From an uncultured Desulfobacterales bacterium (GTDB lineage: Bacteria; Desulfobacterota; Desulfobulbia; Desulfobulbales; Desulfocapsaceae), in the NCBI GenBank assembly GCA_937915545.1, contig CALGIJ010000012.1:204405-268404 (forward strand): DNA of 64,000 bases. The letters are read 5' to 3'. Both the position numbers and the translations under genes were made by a program. Below, piece by piece: positions 27,481-36,533 of the stretch. The notes beneath the pieces were generated by a model. It worked only from the letters and a program-made list of their open reading frames with translations, did not search any database and was not told where the DNA came from. Each line of letters begins with the position of its first letter. Position 1 is the stretch's first letter.

Positions 27481-29409
27481 ATGAATGAAATCACCGTCGC
27501 CATTGCCGAGGGACCTTCGGTGGTCGTCGCCGCCGGCACGACCGTGAAAGCGGCCTTGTCCAGCCTTCTTTCCAACAAACAGCGTAAGCAGACCGTTGCC
27601 GCCCGCATTGGTGACACCCTGGTCGATTTTACCACCGTCCTCGACAAGGACACCGTTCTCAGCCCGGTGCAGATCGGCAGCGAGGAGGCCCTCGAGGTAT
27701 TGCGCCACAGCGCCGCCCATATCATGGCCCTGGCGGTGCGCGGAATCTATGGCAAGGATGTCAAGATCGCCATCGGTCCGTCCATCGAAAACGGTTTCTA
27801 TTACGACTTCCTCTACGACAAACCCTTCTCTCCGGAAGACTTCGCCGCCATCGAGGCGAAAATGGAGGAGTTGGTGCGCGCCGCCCTGCCCTTTACGCGC
27901 ACCGAGCTGAGCAGCGCCGCCGCCATCGAGAAATTCTCCGGCGAGCAGGAGAAATTCAAGGTCGAGCTGATACAGGACCTGGCCACCGAAGCCGTCTCCC
28001 TCTATCAGGTCGGCGAGTTCACCGACCTCTGCCGCGGCCCGCACCTGCCCGATACCTCATTCATCAAGGCCTTCAAGCTGCTGCGCGTTGCCGGCGCCTA
28101 CTGGCGCGGTGACGAGAAGCGCGATGTGCTGCAGCGCATCTACGGCACCGCCTTCTTCGACAAGAAAGACCTCAAGAAATATCTCGACCACCTCGAAGAG
28201 GCCAAGAAGCGCGATCATCGCCGTCTTGGCAAGGAACTCGAGCTGTTCACCATCCGCGACGAAATCGGCCCCGGGCTCATTCTCTGGCAGCCCAAGGGGG
28301 CGCAGCTGCGCCGCCTCATCGAGGATTTCTGGAAGGACGAGCACTATCGTCACGACTATCAGCTGCTCTACACCCCGCATATCGCCCGCCAGGATCTGTG
28401 GAAGACCTCCGGGCACCTCGATTTCTACAGCGAGAACATGTACTCGTCGATGGACATCGACGAGGTCAAGTATCAGCTCAAGCCGATGAACTGCCCCTTC
28501 CATATCGGGGTCTTCAACAGCGAGAAGCGCAGCTACCGCGAACTGCCAATCCGCTGGTGCGAGCTGGGCACCGTCTATCGCTACGAGCGTGCCGGCGCCC
28601 TGCATGGCCTGCTGCGCGTGCGCGGCTTCACCCAGGACGACGCCCATATCTTCTGCCGCCCCGACCAGCTGGAAGACGAGATCGAGAACATCCTCAGCCT
28701 CAACCTCCACATCCTTCGCGCCTTCGGTTTCAGCGACTACGACATCTACCTCTCCACCCGCCCGGAGAAATATGTCGGCAGCGACGAAAACTGGCACAAG
28801 GCCACCGAGGCACTGAAGCTGGCCCTGGAGAAAAAGGGCTTAGGCTATATGATCGATCCCGGCGAAGGCGTCTTCTACGGGCCGAAGATCGACATCAAGA
28901 TCAAGGATCAGCTGGGCCGCTCCTGGCAGTGCTCCACCATTCAGGTGGACTTCAACCTGCCGGAACGTTTCCAGATGCATTTTACCGGAGCCGACAACAG
29001 CGACCATCAGCCGATCATGATCCACCGCGCCCTGATGGGTTCCCTGGAGCGTTTCATCGGCGTGCTCATCGAGCACTACGCCGGGGCCTTCCCCCTGTGG
29101 TTCGCGCCGGTGCAGGCCCGTATCCTCAACATCACCGACGATCAGGCGGAGTATGGCGAGGAACTCTACCGCCATCTGCGCCTTTGCGGCCTGCGCGTAG
29201 AAAAGGATTTGCGCAACGAGAAGCTCAATTATAAAATCAGAGAAGCACAAATCGCCAAAATCCCGTATATGCTCATTGTCGGTGACAAGGAAAAGGAAGA
29301 CCGCACCGTCACCCTGCGCCGCCGCGACGGCAGCAACCTGCCGCCGATGAGCTGGGACGCTTTTACCGACATGATCGCCGCCGAGGTTCGCGAAGGTCGC
29401 GGGTACTGA
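27481..29409 (+). CDS. thrS: Threonyl-tRNA synthetase
   Basis: 642-residue class II synthetase. N-terminal TGS-like ubiquitin fold (residues 1-60), then the editing domain with HSAAHIMALAV near 77-87. The catalytic core has motif 2 in YRYERAGALHGLLRVRGFTQDDAH, the zinc-binding Cys and His residues (NCPFH and DDAH segments) and motif 3 near the end of the core. The anticodon-binding domain starts at FAPVQARIL. ATG 27481 follows the terminator closely with no strong Shine-Dalgarno. Heads the conserved cluster with infC, rpmI, rplT, pheS, pheT and ihfA. Confidence 0.97.
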   Translation: MNEITVAIAEGPSVVVAAGTTVKAALSSLLSNKQRKQTVAARIGDTLVDFTTVLDKDTVLSPVQIGSEEALEVLRHSAAHIMALAVRGIYGKDVKIAIGPSIENGFYYDFLYDKPFSPEDFAAIEAKMEELVRAALPFTRTELSSAAAIEKFSGEQEKFKVELIQDLATEAVSLYQVGEFTDLCRGPHLPDTSFIKAFKLLRVAGAYWRGDEKRDVLQRIYGTAFFDKKDLKKYLDHLEEAKKRDHRRLGKELELFTIRDEIGPGLILWQPKGAQLRRLIEDFWKDEHYRHDYQLLYTPHIARQDLWKTSGHLDFYSENMYSSMDIDEVKYQLKPMNCPFHIGVFNSEKRSYRELPIRWCELGTVYRYERAGALHGLLRVRGFTQDDAHIFCRPDQLEDEIENILSLNLHILRAFGFSDYDIYLSTRPEKYVGSDENWHKATEALKLALEKKGLGYMIDPGEGVFYGPKIDIKIKDQLGRSWQCSTIQVDFNLPERFQMHFTGADNSDHQPIMIHRALMGSLERFIGVLIEHYAGAFPLWFAPVQARILNITDDQAEYGEELYRHLRLCGLRVEKDLRNEKLNYKIREAQIAKIPYMLIVGDKEKEDRTVTLRRRDGSNLPPMSWDAFTDMIAAEVREGRGY

Positions 29410-29579
29410 GCGGCGCATAGAGATCGCTGGGAAGGAGTATCGGCCCTACTCCCCCCTCCCATGAGGGAGACGCAAGCTTCAGGGGCCTAAGACGCAAGAG
29501 CGTGGTCATCGGTGTCCGTGGGACGGACAGGGCCGATGGAGAAAGATCTTTCAGCTCGTAGAATCGAGGAGGTAAAGTT
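29410..29579 (+). promoter_or_regulatory. Structured infC leader (candidate L20-type autoregulatory region)
   Basis: 170 nt between thrS and infC. A long-range helix pairs ATCGGCCCT (29439-29447) with AGGGCCGAT (29529-29537). Inside it lies the hairpin GTCCGT-GGG-ACGGAC (29514-29528), followed by the palindrome GAAAGATCTTTC (29541-29552) and the Shine-Dalgarno. Infc-rpmI-rplT leaders are often targets of ribosomal protein L20 or IF3, so autoregulation is likely but not shown. Confidence 0.55.
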
Positions 29580-30125
29580 ATTAACAGGAAAGGCAGGAGT
29601 GCACCGGTACAACGTGAGTCACAATCGCTGACCAACGAAGCGATCCGCTTCGCCAAGGTTCGTCTCATCGACGCCGAAGGCAATCAACTGGGGATCGTCA
29701 CTTCCGACGAGGCGCGCAATATCGCCTTCGAGGCCGGGCTCGACCTCGTGGTCGTCTCGGAAAACGCCGATCCGCCCGTCTGCCGGGTGATGAACTACGA
29801 TAAGTTCCGCTACGAGCAAAAGAAAAAAACCCAGGAAGCGAAAAAGAAACAGACGGTCATCGAAACCAAGGAAATCAAGTTCCGCCCCAAGACCGATGAC
29901 CATGATCTCAACTTCAAGATCAAGAACATCAAGAAGTTTCTCGCCGACAAAAACAAGGTCAAGCTGACCATGCGCTTTCGCGGCCGCGAGATCGTCTACT
30001 GTGAAACCATCGGCCTCGAGTCGATGAACAAGATTGCCGAGTCCCTGAAGGAAGACGCCGTCATCCTCCAGGAACCGAAGATGGAAGGCCGCCAGCTGGT
30101 GATGTTCGTCGGTCCGAAGTCGTGA
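29580..30125 (+). CDS. infC: Translation initiation factor IF-3, starting at ATT
   Basis: 181-residue factor that binds the 30S subunit and checks start-codon pairing. The body is canonical: NEAIRFAKVRLIDAEG, PPVCRVMNYDKFRYEQ near residue 60-75, then the basic linker KKKTQEAKKKQ and the C-terminal domain with IKFRPKTDDHDLNFK. A TAG at 29559-29561 closes the frame upstream, and no ATG, GTG or TTG exists before the conserved domain. An ATT at 29580 follows a perfect AGGAGG at 7-nt spacing. ATT is the known rare start of infC and lets IF-3 repress its own synthesis. Confidence 0.95.
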   Translation: MNRKGRSAPVQRESQSLTNEAIRFAKVRLIDAEGNQLGIVTSDEARNIAFEAGLDLVVVSENADPPVCRVMNYDKFRYEQKKKTQEAKKKQTVIETKEIKFRPKTDDHDLNFKIKNIKKFLADKNKVKLTMRFRGREIVYCETIGLESMNKIAESLKEDAVILQEPKMEGRQLVMFVGPKS

Positions 30126-30215
30126 GCAGAGAGTCCACGCCCCGTTAACGTCGTTGTTCTTAGAGCAGCAATCGCCGCAAGGCGATTGTGATATTGAGGT
30201 CAAAGGAGTGCTATC

Positions 30216-30413
30216 ATGCCGAAAATGAAATCCAACAGAGGCGCCGCCAAGCGTTTCAAAGCTACCGGAGCCGGTCAGATCAAGCGGGCCAAGGCCTTTT
30301 CCAGCCACATCCTGACCAAGAAATCCACAAAACGCAAGCGCGGCCTGCGCCAGGGATGCCTGGTGGACGCCACCAATTTGAAAGGAATCCGCAAGATTCT
30401 GCCCTATTTGTAA
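30216..30413 (+). CDS. rpmI: 50S ribosomal protein L35
   Basis: 65-residue very basic protein. MPKMKSNRGAAKRFKATGAG at the start and the SHILTKKSTKRKRGLR block identify L35. The ATG follows AAAGGAG. It is positioned between infC and rplT as in most bacteria. Confidence 0.97.
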   Translation: MPKMKSNRGAAKRFKATGAGQIKRAKAFSSHILTKKSTKRKRGLRQGCLVDATNLKGIRKILPYL

Positions 30414-30518
30414 GCGGACCCATCGTCTCGCCGAGGCGACACAGACCGCAACCAGCTCAAAAATCGCCGAACAGCCCGGAAGAAGGTGAATCCGGGCAGG
30501 ATAAAAAGGAGTTCACCA

Positions 30519-30875
30519 ATGCCACGCGTTACCAGGGGCTTCAAGGCCCGCAGAAGAAGAAACAAGGTACTGAAACTCGCCAAGGGCTTCCGGGGAGGCA
30601 AATCGCGTCTCTATAAAACCGCCGCCGAGGCAGTGGATCGCGCCCTCAATTACGCCTTTCGTGACCGCCGCCAGAAGAAACGCGACTTCCGCAAGCTGTG
30701 GATCGCCCGTATCAATGCCGGCGCCAACATGAACGACATCAGCTACAGCAAGCTGATGGGCGGTCTGAAAAAGGCCAATGTCCGACTCGATCGCAAGGTC
30801 CTCTCCAACCTGGCGATTCTCGATGCCGGGGCTTTCGCAAAGATCGTACAGATCGCCAAAGAAGCCAACGCCTGA
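30519..30875 (+). CDS. rplT: 50S ribosomal protein L20
   Basis: 118-residue basic protein needed early in 50S assembly and, in some bacteria, a repressor of its own operon. MPRVTRGFKARRRRNKVLKLAKGF and the C-terminal half RKLWIARINAGA..SYSKLMGGL are canonical. ATG 30519 has an AAAAAGGAG upstream, so an in-frame ATG at 30486 is not used. The 173 bases before pheS contain no recognised feature. Confidence 0.97.
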   Translation: MPRVTRGFKARRRRNKVLKLAKGFRGGKSRLYKTAAEAVDRALNYAFRDRRQKKRDFRKLWIARINAGANMNDISYSKLMGGLKKANVRLDRKVLSNLAILDAGAFAKIVQIAKEANA

Positions 30876-31048
30876 TATCCACAGGGTGGTTGCCCGTCTC
30901 CTCGCCGCATGAGCGCCCCTCGCCGGGGCGAGAGCGCGGCTCTGTGGCGATGGGCATCGTAACCAGTCTATTGCCCCCGCATGCCGGTTTTGGTTTTCAC
31001 GACCAACAACCGGCTTGCTGTTTCTTTGCCCAGCAGTCGAACGCAGCC

Positions 31049-32059
31049 ATGGAAAACGAGTTACAGAGCCTAGAGGCCGAGGCCAGAAAAGGCCTGCAAG
31101 AATTGACCGATGCCGCGCACCTCGAACCGTTTCGGGTCCGCTTTCTCGGGCGCAAGGGCGCTTTCAGCACCATCATGAAGCAGCTCGGCTCGGTCCCCGC
31201 CGAAGAGCGGCCGCGGGTCGGACAGCTGGCCAACAGCATCAAGGCGGACATCGAGCGCCTCTTCGAAGAGAAGAAAGCCATGCTCTCCGCCGGCCAGGGA
31301 CTTCGTGGCGTCACCACCCCCGATCTTTCGCTGCCCGGCCGCTGGCCGGTCACCGGCCGTTTGCATCCCATCAGCCAGGTTATGGAAGAGACCTGCCAGA
31401 TCTTCGAAGGCATGGGCTTTTCCGTCGCCGAGGGGCCGGATGTCGAGCTCGACTACTATAATTTTGAGGCCCTCAATATCCCGGCGCACCACCCGGCGAG
31501 GGACATGCACGATACCTTCTATGTCAGCGACTCGCTGCTGCTACGCACCCACACCTCGCCAATGCAGGCGCGCATTATGGAATCGCGGCAGCCGCCCCTG
31601 CGGGTCATCGCCCCCGGCAAGGTCTATCGCTGCGACTCGGATATCACCCACACGCCGATGTTCCACCAGGTGGAAGGCTTCCTCGTCGACAAGAAGGTCT
31701 CCTTCGCCGACCTCAAGGGCGTCCTCACCGTCTTCACCCGCAAGATGTTTGGCAAGGAACTCGCCCTGCGCTTCCGGCCGTCCTTTTTTCCCTTCACCGA
31801 ACCGAGCGCCGAAGTCGATATCGCCTGCGTCATCTGCGGCGGCGAGGGCTGTCGGGTCTGCAAGAAGACAGGCTGGCTGGAGATTCTCGGCTCGGGCATG
31901 ATCGACCCCGAGGTGTTCCGCATGGTCGGCTATGATCCGCAGCAGTACAGCGGCTTTGCCTTCGGCCTGGGAGTCGAGCGTATCGCCATGCTCAAGTACG
32001 GCATCGACGACATCCGCCTCTTCTACGAGAACGACCAGCGTTTTCTGTCGCAGTTTTAA
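31049..32059 (+). CDS. pheS: Phenylalanyl-tRNA synthetase alpha chain
   Basis: 336-residue catalytic subunit of the alpha2-beta2 enzyme. An N-terminal coiled-coil (residues 1-85), then motif 1 and motif 2 (RTHTSPMQARIM, GKVYRCDSDITHTPMFHQVEG) and motif 3 GFAFGLGVERIAMLKYGI near the end. A Cys pattern CVICGGEGCRVC near 257-270 is visible. I chose ATG 31049 because MENELQSLEAEAR matches the family start. The frame stays open back to 30698 across rplT. Confidence 0.96.
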   Translation: MENELQSLEAEARKGLQELTDAAHLEPFRVRFLGRKGAFSTIMKQLGSVPAEERPRVGQLANSIKADIERLFEEKKAMLSAGQGLRGVTTPDLSLPGRWPVTGRLHPISQVMEETCQIFEGMGFSVAEGPDVELDYYNFEALNIPAHHPARDMHDTFYVSDSLLLRTHTSPMQARIMESRQPPLRVIAPGKVYRCDSDITHTPMFHQVEGFLVDKKVSFADLKGVLTVFTRKMFGKELALRFRPSFFPFTEPSAEVDIACVICGGEGCRVCKKTGWLEILGSGMIDPEVFRMVGYDPQQYSGFAFGLGVERIAMLKYGIDDIRLFYENDQRFLSQF

Positions 32060-32086
32060 GCCGTTCCCCTTTACGCCCATACCGCC

Positions 32087-34525
32087 ATGAAGCTTACTCT
32101 CGACTGGTTGCAATCCTATGTGGATCTCCGCGGGCTGACCCCGGAGAAACTGGCAGACCATCTCACCATGCTCGGCCTCGAGGTCGACAGCGTCTCCCCC
32201 CTCTTCCCGGAGCTCGCCGGCCTGCGCACCGGCCTGGTGATCGCCGCCGACAAGCATCCTTCGGCCGACAAGCTCACCGTCTGCAAGGTGCAGATCGGCG
32301 AGCAGGTGCATCAGATCGTCTGCGGCGCGCCCAACGTGCGCCAGGGCCTGGCGGTGGTGGTCGCCCTGCCCGGCACCCTCCTCCCCGGAGACCTCAAGAT
32401 CGGCAAGTCGAAAATCCGCGGCGTCGAGTCGGGAGGGATGATCTGCTCGGAACGCGAACTGGGACTCAGCAACTCCCATGACGGCATCATGGAACTGCCC
32501 GAGTCCACCGAACACGGGCGCTCCTTCCTCGAGGCCATGGGCTTGAACGACACGATGATCGAGGTCGATCTCACCCCCAACCGGCCGGACTGCGCCTCGG
32601 TCATCGGCATTGCCCGCGAGGTTGCCGGTATCGTGCGGCAGCCCCTGAGCCTGCCCGTCGCCGGAGCGACCATCGACACCGTCAGCAACGACTTCGCCGT
32701 GGAAATCAAGAGGCCCGACCTCTGCCCACGTTACGCCGCCCGGCTGGTCAGAAACGTCACCATCGCCCCGTCCCCGTGGTGGCTGCGCAAGCGGCTGCTG
32801 AGCATCGGTCTGCGGCCGATCAACAACGTCGTCGACATCACCAACTTTGTCATGATGGAGTACGGCCAGCCCTTGCACGCCTTCGATTTCGACACCCTGG
32901 CGCAGAAGAAGATCGTCGTGCGCTGCCCAGCCGAGAACGAAATGACTTTCACCACCCTCGATGGCAGCGAGCGCCAGCTCGAAGCCGAGACGATGATGAT
33001 CTGCGACGGCGACAAACCGGTGGCAGTGGCTGGGGTCATGGGCGGACTCAACTCCGAGGTCACCGACAAGACCACCACCGTGCTCCTCGAGAGCGCCTGC
33101 TTCAACCCCGTCTCGGTGCGCCGCACCGCCCGCAGGCTGGGCCTCTCTTCGGAGGCCTCCTATCGCTTCGAGCGCGGTGTCGACCCGGAAGGGACCATCG
33201 ACGCCCTTAACCGTGCCGTGCAGCTGATGTGCGAGCTCGCCGGGGGCGAGGCACCCGACGATGGCGTCGACTGCTTCCCCGGCCGTAAAGAACCGGCCAC
33301 GCTCACGCTCGACGTGGCTCGCTGCAGCCTGCTCATCGGCGTCACGCTTTCCGCTGCGGAAATCGCCAGCCTGCTCAACTCCATCGGGCTTTCGGCGTCG
33401 GTGACGAGCAGCAATTCCATCGAGGTCGTCCCGCCCGCCTTCCGTGTCGATATCGAGCGCGAGGCCGACCTGGTGGAAGAGGTGGCCAGACTCTATGGCT
33501 ACGACAACATCCCCGTCTCCCTGCCCAAGGTCGAGCTCAGCTACCCCGAGCAGGACAGCCAGCGGCAACGGCGCCTCGCCCTTGCCCGCCGCTTTGCCGG
33601 CAGCGGTTTCACCGAGGCCATCAACTACAGCTTCATCGCCGAAAAGCATGCCGACATGCTCACCTTGGGCGCTGACGACCCGCGGCGCAACGTCGTGCGC
33701 CTGCTCAACCCGATCAGCGAAGACCAGGGGGTGATGCGCACCACCCTGCTCCCCGGCCTGCTCGAAAACCTGCGGCGTAACCTCAACTTCCAGCAGACCA
33801 GCGCCAAACTCTTCGAGATCGGCAAGGTCTTCATGCCCAGGGAAGGCGCCGCCCAGCCGCAGGAAAACATGCGCCTTGCCGGTGTTGTGTGCGGCAACCG
33901 CCATGGCGCCGCCGCCGCGCTGCACTACAAGGAGGAGCGCGTCGACATCTTCGACGTCAAGGGCTGCGTGCAGTTCATCCTCTCCGCCCTCGACATCAGC
34001 GGAGCCGACAGCGACGCCACCTTCACCCCTCCCGCGGCGGGTTGCAACGAACCGTTCACCGAAGAAGGATATTCCCTTGATATCTCTGTCGCATCCTGTA
34101 AAATCGGCACCCTCGGCAAGCTCCGTGACGAGGTGCTGCGCAACTTCGCCATCAAGCAGCAGGTCTACTACTTCGACCTCGATTTCGCGGCACTGTGCGA
34201 AGCCCCTCGAGATGTGAGAAAATTCTCCGCGCTGCCGGTCTATCCGGCGGTAGAGCGCGATATCGCTCTGGTGGTCCCGGAAGAGGTGGCGGCCGGCGAG
34301 CTCCTCGCCGCGGTACGGCGCCACCCGGACAAGCTCATCGAACGGTGCGAGCTCTTCGATGTCTTCCGCGGCGAGAAGATCCCCGCCGGCAGCAAGAGCG
34401 TCGCCCTGAGCATCACCTATCGCTCATCGAGCAAGACACTGACTGAAAAGAACGTGGAAAAATCCCACGAAAAAATATTACGTTTACTGACAGAGCAATT
34501 TGGGGGTACTATTCGCCATGAATGA
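32087..34525 (+). CDS. pheT: Phenylalanyl-tRNA synthetase beta chain
   Basis: 812-residue subunit with tRNA-binding and editing roles. Domain order: EMAP-like tRNA-binding domain near 40-150 (IAADKHPSADKLTVCKV, GGMICSERELGLS), B3/B4 editing region (PNRPDCASVIGIAREVAG, YGQPLHAFDFDTL), B5 domain, a pseudo-catalytic core and the C-terminal ferredoxin-like anticodon domain (ALPVYPAVERDIALVV). Length is normal. The stop overlaps the ihfA start, so expression of IHF-alpha is coupled to pheT as in enterobacteria. Confidence 0.97.
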   Translation: MKLTLDWLQSYVDLRGLTPEKLADHLTMLGLEVDSVSPLFPELAGLRTGLVIAADKHPSADKLTVCKVQIGEQVHQIVCGAPNVRQGLAVVVALPGTLLPGDLKIGKSKIRGVESGGMICSERELGLSNSHDGIMELPESTEHGRSFLEAMGLNDTMIEVDLTPNRPDCASVIGIAREVAGIVRQPLSLPVAGATIDTVSNDFAVEIKRPDLCPRYAARLVRNVTIAPSPWWLRKRLLSIGLRPINNVVDITNFVMMEYGQPLHAFDFDTLAQKKIVVRCPAENEMTFTTLDGSERQLEAETMMICDGDKPVAVAGVMGGLNSEVTDKTTTVLLESACFNPVSVRRTARRLGLSSEASYRFERGVDPEGTIDALNRAVQLMCELAGGEAPDDGVDCFPGRKEPATLTLDVARCSLLIGVTLSAAEIASLLNSIGLSASVTSSNSIEVVPPAFRVDIEREADLVEEVARLYGYDNIPVSLPKVELSYPEQDSQRQRRLALARRFAGSGFTEAINYSFIAEKHADMLTLGADDPRRNVVRLLNPISEDQGVMRTTLLPGLLENLRRNLNFQQTSAKLFEIGKVFMPREGAAQPQENMRLAGVVCGNRHGAAAALHYKEERVDIFDVKGCVQFILSALDISGADSDATFTPPAAGCNEPFTEEGYSLDISVASCKIGTLGKLRDEVLRNFAIKQQVYYFDLDFAALCEAPRDVRKFSALPVYPAVERDIALVVPEEVAAGELLAAVRRHPDKLIERCELFDVFRGEKIPAGSKSVALSITYRSSSKTLTEKNVEKSHEKILRLLTEQFGGTIRHE

Positions 34526-34814
34526 TAACAGCAACAATCTTACCAGGAAGGAACTGACCGAAACCCTCGCCGAGCGTCTCGGTTTCTCGCAGAGCAGCTG
34601 CTCACAGATCGTCGACAGCTTCCTCGACAACATGAAGCAGACCATGGTCGACGGGCAGTCGATCAAGCTCGTGCACTTCGGCACCTTTACCGTGCGCAAC
34701 AAGTCGCCACGGCGCGGCCGCAACCCGCGCACCGGCGATACCATCACCATCAAGAAGCGCCAGGCCATTAGTTTTCGGCCGAGCAAAAAGCTCAGGGAGC
34801 TGATCAACAGCTAG
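34518..34814 (+). CDS. ihfA: Integration host factor alpha subunit
   Basis: 98-residue DNA-bending protein of the HU/IHF family. LTRKELTETLAERLGFS starts the helical dimerisation part. The DNA-clamp arm is GTFTVRNKSPRRGRNPRTGDTITI, with the intercalating Pro in the arm. The ending RQAISFRPSKKLRELI is typical of IHF-alpha. ATG 34518 overlaps the pheT stop. Its position after pheST supports IHF-alpha over HU. Confidence 0.93.
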   Translation: MNDNSNNLTRKELTETLAERLGFSQSSCSQIVDSFLDNMKQTMVDGQSIKLVHFGTFTVRNKSPRRGRNPRTGDTITIKKRQAISFRPSKKLRELINS

Positions 34815-34855
34815 ACTGCTCTCCTGGCAACTCCGGCACAGAGGCGGCACGCGGC

Positions 34856-35221
34856 ATGGATGTGCGCATACCGGACAAGCTCTATTTCAAGATCGGGGAA
34901 GTGGCCAAACTTGCCGCAGTGCCACCCCATGTCCTGCGCTACTGGGAAGCCGAATTTCCAGGAATCAAGCCAAAGCGCGCCAGTTCGCAGCAGCGGCTCT
35001 ACCGCTACCAGGACGTGGAACTGGTGCTGAGAATCAAGCACCTCCTCCACGAACAGGGCTATACCATCGCCGGGGCACGCAAGCTCCTCCAGGAGGGTGG
35101 TGAGACCAGCGCTGCCCCGCCTGCCACGCCCCGAGAAACGGACGATGAACGCAGCCGGCTGAGCCTCATCAAGGAGGAACTGCGGCGCCTGCAGGCACTG
35201 CTCGGAGCAGAAAAAGAATAA
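34856..35221 (+). CDS. MerR-family transcriptional regulator
   Basis: 121-residue protein with an N-terminal MerR winged helix (FKIGEVAKLAAVPPHVLRYWEAEF, then the wing QQRLYRYQDVELVLRIKHLLHEQGYTIAGA) and a short coiled C-terminal part without a recognisable ligand pocket. Such short MerR proteins regularly follow ihfA and precede tRNA-Pro in Desulfobacterota. 41 bases separate it from ihfA. Effector and targets are unknown. Confidence 0.9.
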   Translation: MDVRIPDKLYFKIGEVAKLAAVPPHVLRYWEAEFPGIKPKRASSQQRLYRYQDVELVLRIKHLLHEQGYTIAGARKLLQEGGETSAAPPATPRETDDERSRLSLIKEELRRLQALLGAEKE

Positions 35222-35241
35222 GTATCGTGCCGTTGATAGTG

Positions 35242-35270
35242 TTGACAGCCTCCCTTTCCCATGGTAGAAA
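35242..35270 (+). promoter_or_regulatory. Sigma-70-type promoter of tRNA-Pro
   Basis: Consensus -35 TTGACA (35242-35247), 17-bp spacer and -10 TAGAAA (35265-35270). The tRNA begins 14 bases downstream. The best housekeeping promoter visible in the window. Confidence 0.8.
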
Positions 35271-35283
35271 GGGCGGCACGAGT

Positions 35284-35361
35284 CGGGATGTAGCGCAGCC
35301 TGGTTAGCGCACAAGTCTGGGGGACTTGGGGCCGGTGGTTCAAATCCACTCATCCCGACCA
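35284..35361 (+). tRNA. tRNA-Pro (anticodon GGG)
   Basis: 78 nt including CCA. Acceptor CGGGATG/CATCCCG, anticodon stem CAAGT/ACTTG with loop CTGGGGG giving anticodon GGG, T-arm GGTGG TTCAAAT CCACT. The C1-G72 pair is typical for proline. Confidence 0.96.
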
Positions 35362-35372
35362 TTTGCTATCGC

Positions 35373-35416
35373 AAGGGTGCTCAGGAAACAGTCGTTCCTG
35401 AGCACCCTTTTTTTTT
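35373..35416 (+). terminator. Strong intrinsic terminator after tRNA-Pro
   Basis: A 15-bp perfect stem (AAGGGTGCTCAGGAA at 35373-35387 with TTCCTGAGCACCCTT at 35395-35409) followed immediately by a run of T residues. Confidence 0.93.
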
Positions 35417-35723
35417 CTTTGCCCTCGTTGCTCTCATCTCGCCCAGGTCGGGCAAAGCCGTACCCCGGGCTGTACGACTGGCGACCAGAGAGTCGCTTGC
35501 GCCGTCGGCTGCCAACAACACGACAATTCTTGGACCACGGGCAGCCAGGGAGCAGACACCGCACCCGCCATTAAAGAGATTGTCGAAGAAGGGGAAACAG
35601 GGTAAGAAAGTTCTGCACGTCGCTACGTCGCCACAGCCGATGAATGGCTGATCTGGCGGGCTGGCGGACGCCAGGCGGCCTGGATAGCGGGCCGTTTTCT
35701 CAATTGGCCACTCATGTAACACT
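35417..35723. other. Intergenic region before folE2
   Basis: About 305 bases. No gene, tRNA or clear promoter is visible. A short GGCC..GGCC inverted repeat (GGGCCGTTTTCTCAATTGGCC) lies about 30 bases before folE2. No convincing preQ1 or other riboswitch was recognised. Confidence 0.3.
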
Positions 35724-36461
35724 ATGCATATCCAGACGGTTGGGCTCAGGGGGCTGAAAACCCCGGTACGGGTGAAGGAGAAGAACGGCGGGCTGCAGAA
35801 CACCATCGCCACGGTGTCGATGCGGGCACGACTTTCCGACGGAAAAAAGGATAATTGCGTCGAAACCTTTACCTCGATTCTCAACGAGTATCTTGGTGAA
35901 CTCTCGGTCACCAGCTTCTCCACCATCCTCGCCAGGCTGCAGCAGGAATTGCAGGCGAAGAGCGTGCGGCTGGAGATGACCTTTCCTTATTTCATCGACA
36001 AAAAGGCCCCGGTCAGCGCCACCCACGGCCTGATGGAATACAGCTGCACCTTCTCCGGCGGCATCGGCGACGATGACGGTTTCATCCTCACCGTCGGCGT
36101 GCCGGTGACCACCCTCTGCCCCTGCTCCAAAGAGATCAGTGCCGGAGGCGCCCACAATCAGCGGGCCGAAGTCACCCTCAACGTCAAGTTCAAGAACTTC
36201 ATCTGGGCCGAAGACCTCATCGCCATGATCGAGAGCTCGGCCTCCTGCGAGCTCTACTCCCTGCTCAAGCGGCCGGACGAGAAGTACGTCACGGAAAAGG
36301 CCTTCAACAACCCGATGTTCGTCGAGGACGTGGTGCGCAAGGTGGCGGTGTCCGCCCTGGCCAACCCCAACATCCTCTGGTTCTCGGCCGGGGTGGAGAG
36401 CTTCGAGTCAATCCACAAGCATAGCGCCTACGCCTACGTCGACAGCGACACGCTGCGCTGA
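35724..36461 (+). CDS. folE2: GTP cyclohydrolase IB (FolE2 type)
   Basis: 245-residue metal-flexible enzyme making dihydroneopterin triphosphate from GTP for folate or queuosine. It begins VGLRGLKTPVRVKEK. The metal-site and catalytic cysteines lie in TTLCPCSKEIS (Cys132, Cys134), followed by GGAHNQRAEV with the conserved His. The C-terminal SIHKHSAYAYV is characteristic. It is shorter than proteobacterial FolE2 with an N-terminal extension, closer to the MptA-like short form. No Shine-Dalgarno is obvious. Convergent with the aminotransferase gene. FolE2 can substitute for zinc-dependent FolE under metal limitation. Confidence 0.92.
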   Translation: MHIQTVGLRGLKTPVRVKEKNGGLQNTIATVSMRARLSDGKKDNCVETFTSILNEYLGELSVTSFSTILARLQQELQAKSVRLEMTFPYFIDKKAPVSATHGLMEYSCTFSGGIGDDDGFILTVGVPVTTLCPCSKEISAGGAHNQRAEVTLNVKFKNFIWAEDLIAMIESSASCELYSLLKRPDEKYVTEKAFNNPMFVEDVVRKVAVSALANPNILWFSAGVESFESIHKHSAYAYVDSDTLR

Positions 36462-36533
36462 CCTCCCTTGCCAAGGCCTCGCGCGCCGCTGTCGGCTGTC
36501 GCGTTGTGAGCCGCCAGCGCAGCACCTCGCCGT

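Noticed and set aside
35326..35574. Short open frame overlapping tRNA-Pro and its terminator
   Set aside because: Lies over the tRNA and a T-rich terminator.
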